Source: Capsicum annuum
Lineage: Eukaryota; Streptophyta; Magnoliopsida; Solanales; Solanaceae
Reading direction: 5' to 3'
Assembly (NCBI RefSeq): GCF_002878395.1
Contig: NC_061117.1
Location: 225,705,694 to 225,769,693, forward strand
DNA: 64,000 nucleotides
A model generated the notes under the pieces. It was given only the letters and a program-made list of their open reading frames with translations, did not search any database and was not told the origin of the DNA. A program made the translations under genes and the position numbers. Numbering within the stretch: position 1 is the first letter of the stretch; every line of letters starts with the position of its first letter. Positions 55,760-64,000 of the stretch are shown in pieces.

Positions 55760-58700
55760 GTACCCACTGATTTATATTTTTAGAAAAAAAAATTACAGTC
55801 GGAATTTAGGGGTAGTTTGGTCACTAAATCATCTTGGAATTATAGGAGTCACGGAGAATTTATAATATTAGATAAATTATTTTTTATATATATATAATTA
55901 ATGTTGAATTTCCTTCGATTAGTTTATGTGTTTTTTCAATTTTGAATCCTTTTGATGAAATTTTTTTTGCTCGATCACTAATTGAGATAAGATAATAATT
56001 AAGTTTAAAACTAGATACATATTGAGTTTGATTGATAACAAAAATTTATACTGTCAGCCAAAAAGAAATATGAATCTAATTACAAACTTAACTTTAAGAT
56101 ATTTATCTTATGTCACATACCAAACTATCCTTATTGATAGTAATCTTAACTTAGTACAAAATAAGATAATTCTATATTTTATCACGAAATTATGATCTCT
56201 TATCTTTATATCAAGAGTTTTTTTTTTATTTTTTTTGTAAAAACCTTCTAGAAGATTGAGAGTTGTAGATGTAGAATTTCGAAATTTTTTAACCTGGGCC
56301 TCTCGTTTCACGTAATACGTGGGTGAGGCATTTAACTTTCTTCCAAGTGGACTTAAGAGGCCCCATTTCTGAAAGTCATATTCCACTTTTTCTTTTGTTT
56401 CTCTCTCCTTGCTCTTTTTTTTTTTTTTTTCACAAATTATGTTTTGTTCAAATTTTTTGGGTTGTTATTTCTTTATTGTTTTTTTATATAGTTTTTTTTA
56501 CTGTCATTTTTTATTTATTTATTTTGGTATTATAAGTCTAAATAATCTCTATTTAATAAATGTCTAAAAGTAGATCATTTTTTATCAGTTTAATCATCAT
56601 AATTATTTTTTCTTTTATTTGAAGTTGAATTCGATAGCATAAGGCTAACGATTTATTTATTATATCATCACCACATTTTAAAGAAAAAATTATACAAAAA
56701 AACTCAGAAAATAATTTTTTCGTTCACTTTTACTTGTCATTGTTTCGCTTCTCAAGGTCAATTTGGAGAAATTTTAAAGATAAAATTGAAGTAGATTAAT
56801 TTAATATTTTAAATTTAAAATAGATTAATTTAATATTTTAAATTTAAAATGTAGATGGTCGAAAACAATACGAAAAACGTTATAAATTGAAATCTTTCTC
56901 ATATTAATATGATGGAAAAATAAATCTTAAAATATTGATCAAAGTTCATATAGTTTGACCTCTAAACGTGAAATAGTGACAAATAAAAGTGATCGGAGGA
57001 AGTAGCTAAGAAGAAAAAATGACCAGAAAAAGAGAAGGAAAAAAACACCAAGTGAACATTTGGTTATAAAAATTTATAAAAAATACTTTATTTGAAATCC
57101 TTAAAGTTGTAGCTAAAGTTAGAATTATATTTGATCATATATTTTGTACTAAATACGTAGAATTTAAATATATTTTTTTAAAAAATAGTATACTTAATCT
57201 AAACATGAAACATAATTTAACTAATATTATTTTATAAAAATTAGAAATTTAGAATAAAGTAAAAATGAAAATAAGGCTTTACCTATTTTTCAAATTTCAA
57301 ATGCAATTTAAATTGTATTTGAGACTTTTATGGACAAACATTAATTTTCAAATAAAATGACAAAATTTTTGAAAAACTTGAGTGGTGGATATAAAAAGTG
57401 TTAACAATGGAGAAGCAATAGTAATAGAAAATAAGAGGAAAAAGAGTGAAACTGTATTGTATTGAGAGGTGGAGGCCAAGAAATCCAATTGTCCAAAAAG
57501 TAAATGCCTCACGGACGTATTACCTGGAATGTGAGGTGCAGGGTTAAATTTTCCGTAGAATTTCTATCATTATGGACTCGTGTACAAGGCCAAGTATTGG
57601 TATTTTGTATTATATAATATAATCTCTAGTCTAACAAATTATACTACTACTATTTATTAAAGATAATAATTACTTTCTTTGTTTCGATTTATGTGGTTAG
57701 AGTAGATGATTAGTACGTAGTTGAATTTTGTCTTGCTTTTCGATAGGATTAGGCTTGGCACCGTGTTTGTCATAGTATGCCTATTAGATTTCTTACTTTT
57801 GATTTTTGTTACTATCTGTTGTCTAGTAGTTCATTTACCACATTATTTCGATGTTGTTGCTTTTTTGAATTATTTTAAATATGTTGTGATTCTTTGTTGT
57901 AATAGACAAATAAAATTGGAAAGAGAAGTATCATTCTGTTGAATATATTGAATACAAATTTAAATTAGTAGAATTAGCAAATTAGAATGTCTAAGTAAGG
58001 ACTAAAGAAAAAGAGTCTTAAAGGAGCCAAAATATACCAAAGTGTGTCAAAGTATAATAAAATTCCATCAACTCAAAGCACTTTTCAAAATTCTTATTAC
58101 CAATTAGTCAAAATCTTCTATTCAAATCTCTTTGAGTTTATATTTGTTTTAGTTAGAAAATCAAACAAGTAATTGAATACTTTTACTTATGACTTCCAAA
58201 TGACTACTTGACTTGTCAAAACTACAAATTTTAATCATGTTCAAATACAAAGATTCGGACTCAAACCAATTTTGAACTTATCTTTAGTCATATTACTTAC
58301 TAAATTATAATACTCCGATTGTCTTCAATAATTTTAATTTTTTTAAGCTTTATCTTTTTACTTTCTTGATTACTCAAACTCACAACTGCAGAATTGAAAG
58401 CAAAATATTTATAACTCTAGCAACTCCCTCTTGCTACGTTTTTACTTTTTGAACCTTGTAATAATGAAAAACTCAGCTCCGTCATTGGGGAGGGGGGACA
58501 ATGTTTCTAGAAGCCATTGTATTCCACTAAAAAAAACGAAATTGGAGAAGAGTCACTGTCGTTGTTAATAATTGAACTGTTGAAGTCCACTTCTTTTTTA
58601 TAATACAAAGTCTATGTTGGGTTTGAAGGTTGGATATTATCTACATGCATTATAATTCTATAAATAGCTTTGTTATAATTGGCATTTAAGCAAAAGATAA

Positions 58701-59640
58701 GGCTTCTAGAAACCTTTTCTTAAACCACAAAATTAGCAAATAATGAATGAATTATCTCATGTCTTTGTATTAGTTGTGCTTTACCACCACCCCCACCCCC
58801 CCACCCCCACCCCCCCACCCACCCAAAAAAAAAAAAACTAAATTTAATAGAAGTTGATCCATTAATTTAATGTTTTGACTAATGACGCCTTGGTTTCAAA
58901 TAAGTGACCATCGTGAGTTGCATTTCTACCATATAAGAATAAGAATTACACTTAAAAAAATTACTACTTCCTCCAATTAATTTTAAAAAAATGTTCGAAG
59001 CTATGTGGTTTTAGATCTACTTTGTTATTTTAATTATATTTAACTAAATGTGCATTAGTTTTAAAAATTATTCATTTTTCGAGACACTTCTTCTATGTAA
59101 TTTTAGATTAACTTTATTTCATTTTAATATTTTCATTCACTGTATACTTTTATACATATGAATCAATGCATTAGTAGATCGACATAAAATTTGACCACAC
59201 CATTTCAAACAATCTTTGTACTTATGTTTTTTACATACTCATTTTTTACGTGATACATTTTTTAAGAATAGTTTTAAAACATTGCATAATTCTTCCATGT
59301 TTCTTAAACTCTATACTTAACCAAACATAGTCACATACATAAATTGGAATGGAGATATGTGAATTTCATGATTCACCAATTTTTTAAGTATGAACCTACC
59401 ATAAAGAAGAAATAAAATTTCAATTATGAAATACTGTAAGTATTTACTGATACCCTCAAAGAAGACATTTTCATAGGAATAAAAATTCCAATTGGCTCCT
59501 CATAACTCATAAAGTAGCATAAATGGAAACAAAATATTCCAATTGGCTCCTCACAACTCATAAGGTAGCATAAATTGAAACAAAAAATAAAATAGCAAAA
59601 AAGATTCAGGATTATATACAATCTCCAGCTAAAATATCAT
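55760..59640. other. Intergenic between the two J-protein genes
   Basis: No gene is supported in this 3.9 kb. It holds an inverted-repeat pair (about 56262-56370 and 57460-57570), a 29-bp perfect tandem duplication at 56792-56849 inside a Stowaway-like region ending near 57003, a C-rich run at 58783-58826, and a 51-bp tandem duplication at about 59485-59586 with CCAATTGG in each copy. Confidence 0.6.
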
Positions 59641-59649
59641 AGCGGTAAG

Positions 59650-59760
59650 TGCTTTTTTATCTTTAATCAGTGAAATTTCGGATTCGAGTTCCTGGTTTGA
59701 AGTCACCTTTGTTAAGGAGAACGCTTTACCCCAATGTGGAACTTTGGATGCAAATTTGAA
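59650..59760 (+). mobile_element. tRNA-derived SINE fragment
   Basis: It has AGCGGTAAGTGC followed by TTTCGGATTCGAGTTCC, box-A- and box-B-like blocks, then ACCCCAATGTGGAACTTTGG. It lies just downstream of the second J-protein gene (minus strand). Confidence 0.55.
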
Positions 59761-59891
59761 TTTAATTGGACTTGAATGTGATTGCCGACACCGAAAGGAA
59801 CCGAAATGAAAAGTCTTCAGCTAAAATGCCAATTGATAATATGTACAATGTGTTCACGCGGCAAAATGTGGGTCCCTTAATCATTCCAACA

Positions 59892-60341
59892 TCACCAACA
59901 CTGATCCGTTTCCCATCTTCGGGTCGGGTAAAACTCCGACCCATTAACCCGAATTCCATCTCCGGTGCTCCGAAAAACTCCTGGACGGGAGCTCAAATTC
60001 AACTTCAAGTCATACAAATCCCTCGAAATAGGATCCGACAACGTAGCATAAGCTTCGTGAATCTCAATAAAATTCCGATCATCGGAATATTCCTCCGGCC
60101 GACATGCAACGTCGGGATGATACACCTTCGCTAAATTCCGGTACGCTGCTTTAATCTCTTTAACTGACGCATTCTCTTTAACTCTTAGCACATCGTAGAA
60201 ACTCCCCGGTTTCCTCCTCTGTAAAACCGGCGAAGCAGCCGCTGTCGCGGCTGCATATACTGATGATGTCCGGTTACTCCGTCGGAGAAATGTAGCCGTC
60301 GGGAAGGAGACTCCGGCGGATAGAGTTAGTGATTGGATCAT
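59892..60341 (-). CDS. Chloroplast J-domain protein, DnaJ11 type, gene 2
   Basis: A single-exon frame of 149 residues, paralogous to the gene at 55164. The N-terminus (MIQSLTLSAGVSFPTATFLR) is again transit-peptide-like. The J domain covers about residues 46-113 (SFYDVLRVKENASVKEIKAA, YRNLAKVYHPD) and keeps HPD. The C-terminus EFYPTRRWETDQCW is identical to the other copy except at one or two positions. Between them, the transit region and the Arg-rich linker before the C-terminus have diverged most. The two genes are in the same orientation about 4.3 kb apart, a local duplication. A TA-rich stretch at about 60440-60458 could supply the TATA element, giving a leader near 70-80 bases. Confidence 0.92.
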   Translation of the reverse strand: MIQSLTLSAGVSFPTATFLRRSNRTSSVYAAATAAASPVLQRRKPGSFYDVLRVKENASVKEIKAAYRNLAKVYHPDVACRPEEYSDDRNFIEIHEAYATLSDPISRDLYDLKLNLSSRPGVFRSTGDGIRVNGSEFYPTRRWETDQCW

Positions 60342-60344
60342 CGG

Positions 60345-61850
60345 AAAATGATTTTAATTTTAGTATAATGCCTTTTTTTTTTTTTTTTTGTGAAATGAAT
60401 ATGGAGAAAGTTGTGAGCAAGCTTAGAGAAGGTGAGAATTATATATATAGATATATACATACAAATAATACCATATAGGAGTAATATAATGGATATTTGA
60501 GAGGGAATCTTGGGTACCCACCGTTTGTATCGGTTTACAGTTGGAACTTATAAGACTGTGCGCTGACGATGCACTTTTTTTTGTAATAATAATCCATTGG
60601 TTAGCTTCGTGAATCGAGACGAAGTCAGAATTTAAAATATTATTTACGTTGAAATTAATGAATTCAGCTGAAATCCCAACCTGTATTTTAGCTTCGTTTG
60701 TTGATCGCATAAGATTGTATTGAACGATAAACATCATTTTATTTTTTATATAAATTTAAATTAGTAGAATTTTAAAAATAAAAAGTCATTGGTTAGCTTA
60801 GGATATTGTAGCTTCGGCAACACACTGAGGAAAGTGGTATAGGTGCACCGTAGTACTTATGTCATGTTCTCTAATACGTAGCGTACAAGCCCCAAAGATA
60901 TAAGTAGCACTAGTATTTTGTATGATAGTACCTAATAGATACTTATTTAACTCTTCGAGTGAAATATATCGAAGCTTTAATTGAAATAAAAATTCTTTTT
61001 TTGGGTGTCTTATTCGGTGTTTGGTGTTTTTTACCCACATATTGAAGCATGAGTGATTTGGATTCGCGTTTGAAAGTCGTACTATGAAGGCAAAATACTT
61101 TATTAAAGACGACTTCATATTCAAGGCTAGAATTTAAGACCTCTAATTAAAAATAAAAAATATTTGTCACTCCACTACAATATTTGGTGGTAAGCTAAAT
61201 TTTTTTTTTTTTATGTACCATCTATTGGATAATACGGATGATTAGTCTCTTTCGATAGAAGCTCAATCCATGTTTCATATCCACATATATATTGCAATGT
61301 GCTTGAAGATATATATGTTTGTTAAGACCCTCGTTTTCCAAAAGATGGTAAAGAAAACTTGTATAGTAAATAGGAATGGATCCATTGTTTCGATTATGTG
61401 CTTATTTAAACTCAATAACTTTTGTTTTGACTAAGTAAATATGTTTAGAAGTGTCTTATATATTCATAAATATTTGATTATAAACTCAATTATTATTACA
61501 ATATATATTAACTTAAATCATTATATAAGAATCATAAATTTCAAATCGCGAATCAGTTTAATGGATTTGGGCACTACAAAACTATGGTCACAAGGCTCAT
61601 TGTTAAGGATGGTCCTTTCTAAAGTGGCAGTTCTTCTAGAAGCACTTGGCTTTTTTTTTTTAGCACTTCCCTTTCACTACACAAAATACACACATAACCT
61701 TAATTTGGAGAAATGTCGCTATTCTTCATTGACCATAATCCCCCCTTCAAATTTTTATACAAATCTTTGTTGGTTTGGACCCCTTTTTGTGGGCCTATCA
61801 ATATATTTAACAATTTTCTAATAAGGGCGACTTTATAATTGAGTTTGAAT
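60345..61850. other. Upstream region of J-protein gene 2 and intergenic
   Basis: Contains the likely promoter of the gene at 59892-60341 near 60440. No gene is otherwise supported. The ORFs at 60423-60737, 60798-61124 and 61441-61821 have no recognisable domain and lie in AT-rich sequence. Confidence 0.5.
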
Positions 61851-61854
61851 TCAA

Positions 61855-61980
61855 CAACAACATATCTTGTGCATTCCTCCAAAGTAAAGTCTGGAAAGAA
61901 AAGAGCATTGTATGTGCTCCATATCACTATCTCATATATGAGGTAGAGAAGCTGTTTTCGATAGATCAAAGATGTAATAC
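61855..61980 (-). mobile_element. SINE/RTE 3' end, minus strand
   Basis: It starts CAACAACAACATATCTTGTG and runs to GCTGTTTTCGATAGATC, the same order as the copies at 63535 and 22800, with several small changes. Confidence 0.6.
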
Positions 61981-63534
61981 AAGAGCAAGAAACAATGGGC
62001 TGTAACAAAACAACAGATAATAAAAGAAACAAAGCTGCCGCAACATAATACTACAATCGATGTATCCGAAACAACAACTTCATCAAAACTCCAAAAGCAA
62101 AAAACTACAAGAGTAGCACATCGAGTTTGATTTCAAAATTTCTAATTAATACCACCACTGTTGTTGTTATTGAGATATCCACATACATTAACATATACCA
62201 TTATCTTCTTGAAGCATTTGCCAGACCAATTTCTAAATTGTAAATACAGTAAATAATGAATATAAAACGACCTAAATTAAAGTAATGATTATATAATGTG
62301 TCAACAACAGTTGTGCTCTACCATTACTTCTTTTATTTTCCCCTTCAATTTAGTTGAAGCTGACCATTTTTTTTAAAATTTCTTGAATTAAATAACGTTA
62401 TGCATCGTATTTCTATACTCTTATAAATTATAAATACATTTAAATATTTGTGGTCCTTGATTGATATATTTGACATGTCTTGCTGAAATTAGTCTATTTA
62501 TCCTTCATTTTTGGGATGAAAATTATAAAATATGAGACATTTGGTGACTCAACTTATATAAATAAAGTCAATATTACAAATAAATAAAGAAATATTTGAT
62601 TTTTAGCTTATGAAATGACAAACACTAATGATTGTCCATTTGTCAGATTGACTTTTAACTTTGATTATTTTTTTTCTCAGCTCACTATCATCCATGTTTA
62701 TAGGTGTTTGGACGTATAATTGTGAAATTTGAAGAAATAATTGAAAATTGTAATTCGAAAATTGGAGTTGTGTTTAATATGAATACAAATTAGAGTTGTT
62801 TCTGAATTTTTGTCAATAATTTGGAGTAAAAATCATGAAAATAATTTTAGAGTCAAATTGAATTATCAAAAACTGTAATACGTAATTCCTTGTCCAAATA
62901 GTTTTCTGAAATATGTGAGAAATATTCATGGCCAAATGGTCACTTATTTAGTTAGCAGACCCAAACTTGCTTGGGCAAACAACATGAATCCCGCCATTTT
63001 GGAGCTTAATTATAGAAAATTTCGATATTTTGCATAATTATTAAGAATTTCAATTTTGGATCTGTCCAGATACATAATTAGCTCCCGATACATTTAAAGA
63101 AGATACATTTTTTCCTTTGTAAAGTTACATAATTATCTCCTGATACATTTTCTTTTTGATTTTGGGTCTGTCGAGATACATAATTAGTTTTCGATATATC
63201 CAATGAAGATAATCAGTTGAAAATTTTGAAATTACTTTGTAAGGGTTGAGATTTGTGTACATATAATAAGGTGTATGTTTATGTTATTTTTCCTGAACTT
63301 CTTGTTGGGCCTTGCATTTTTGTGGGTTAAACAGCTAATTTCTTTCAAGAACTGCATGGCAACTTGAGCCCACATTTAGGTGGGTTTATATCTATATGAG
63401 CCCACAAGGCAAATAGTTGAAGCATTGGCATTGAATTGTGTCCAACAAATTTGTGTAAAATCCATGAGCATAACACAATAATTAGAGAGACAAGGCTATG
63501 GTAAGTATCAAAATAGAGTCCATAGATCACATTC
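61981..63534. other. Intergenic, no gene seen
   Basis: AT-rich sequence. 63060-63200 has the GATACATAA motif cluster also seen at 40.7-41.0 kb. No coding region or RNA gene is supported. Confidence 0.5.
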
Positions 63535-63658
63535 TATACAACAACAACATACTTAGTGTATTTCCACCAAGTAGGGCCTGGGAAGGGTAAGCGTACGCAG
63601 TCCATACCACTACCTCAAATATGAGATAGAGAGGATGTTTACGATAGACCCCCGGCTC
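63535..63658 (-). mobile_element. SINE/RTE 3' end, minus strand, best preserved
   Basis: It reads CAACAACAACATACTTAGTG, AGGGTAAGCGTACGCAGTCC, ACTACCTCAAATATGAGATA, then ACGATAGACCCCCGGCTC. This is the clearest copy in the window and serves as a reference for the interrupted copy in VCS intron 1. Confidence 0.75.
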
Positions 63659-64000
63659 AAAATAAAACAATCTAGATAAGGAATAGTGATATCCAATTTT
63701 CAAAACTTATGTTAGTCTACTTCAGAATAATTTCAGCTATGTGGTGTCAAAAGTAGCAAACTTAATAGTTGAACTTCTTTCATAACTTCTGGGAAGAAAT
63801 GGTTCAAGTCATGCAAAATGCATCTGAAGCTCAAGCGAAAACGACTGAACTTCAATTAGAATGACATGAAGTACAAATTTCAATGTCATTTATCTAAAGT
63901 TAGGCTTTGTCAAAACTAACTTTAGACATCGCATTTCTGTTGCTCTTTCGAAATTGGTAAGTATTTTATTCGTAGAAAGTTGAAACTTGACTTAAATTGC
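63659..64000. other. Intergenic, no gene seen
   Basis: No feature is supported up to the window edge. Confidence 0.5.

Noticed and set aside
1..64000. A new multi-gene biological system
   Set aside because: The intact genes belong to unrelated, known plant families and show no shared operon-like arrangement, so nothing supports a joint system.

Overview
This window is plant nuclear DNA. It has AT-rich intergenic sequence, split genes with GT-AG introns and TATA boxes, and many small transposable elements. The repeat families (tRNA-derived and RTE-like SINE/LINE ends finishing in TTG repeats, 'TGGCGGAG' hAT-type MITEs, a small Copia-type solo LTR) and the protein sequences point to Solanaceae, most likely Solanum. 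The species cannot be fixed from sequence alone.

Left third (1-22 kb): a transposon-rich region built from old segmental duplications. A repeated unit carrying an F-box gene occurs in four damaged forms (5.6-6.8, 8.9-9.2, 9.2-9.8 and 14.1-15.5 kb), all apparently pseudogenes. The first unit is interrupted by a 2.9 kb terminal-inverted-repeat element (1239-4139) that itself carries a Helitron (1476-2930), and by a 397 bp MITE. Two tandemly duplicated three-exon genes for HMA-fold, isoprenylation-type proteins (12476-13658 and 19933-21330) share promoter blocks. Both have lost the first cysteine of the CxxC metal site.

Middle (22-43 kb): mostly non-coding. It holds a GC-rich tandem repeat at 24.1-24.7 kb, a chloroplast-derived trnV(GAC) pseudogene at 25.6 kb and an organellar large-subunit rRNA fragment at 37.5 kb. 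Two genes lie here: a four-exon BTB/POZ gene (32585-35080, At1g21780 type) with a solo LTR just upstream and a long uORF ending on the main start codon, and a 75-residue membrane-protein gene on the minus strand (38041-38268).

Right third (43-64 kb): a 12-exon VARICOSE/EDC4 decapping-scaffold gene (43268-54005), followed by two minus-strand chloroplast J-domain genes (55164-55634 and 59892-60341), a dispersed duplicate pair of the DnaJ11 type. The last 3.5 kb holds only repeats.

The genes are unrelated in function: mRNA decapping, a putative ubiquitin-ligase adaptor, chloroplast co-chaperones, HMA proteins and dead F-box genes. No new multi-gene system is supported. The most unusual material is nested transposition with readable empty sites, and gene-structure oddities (uORF/start overlap, duplicated splice donor, degenerate HMA pair).
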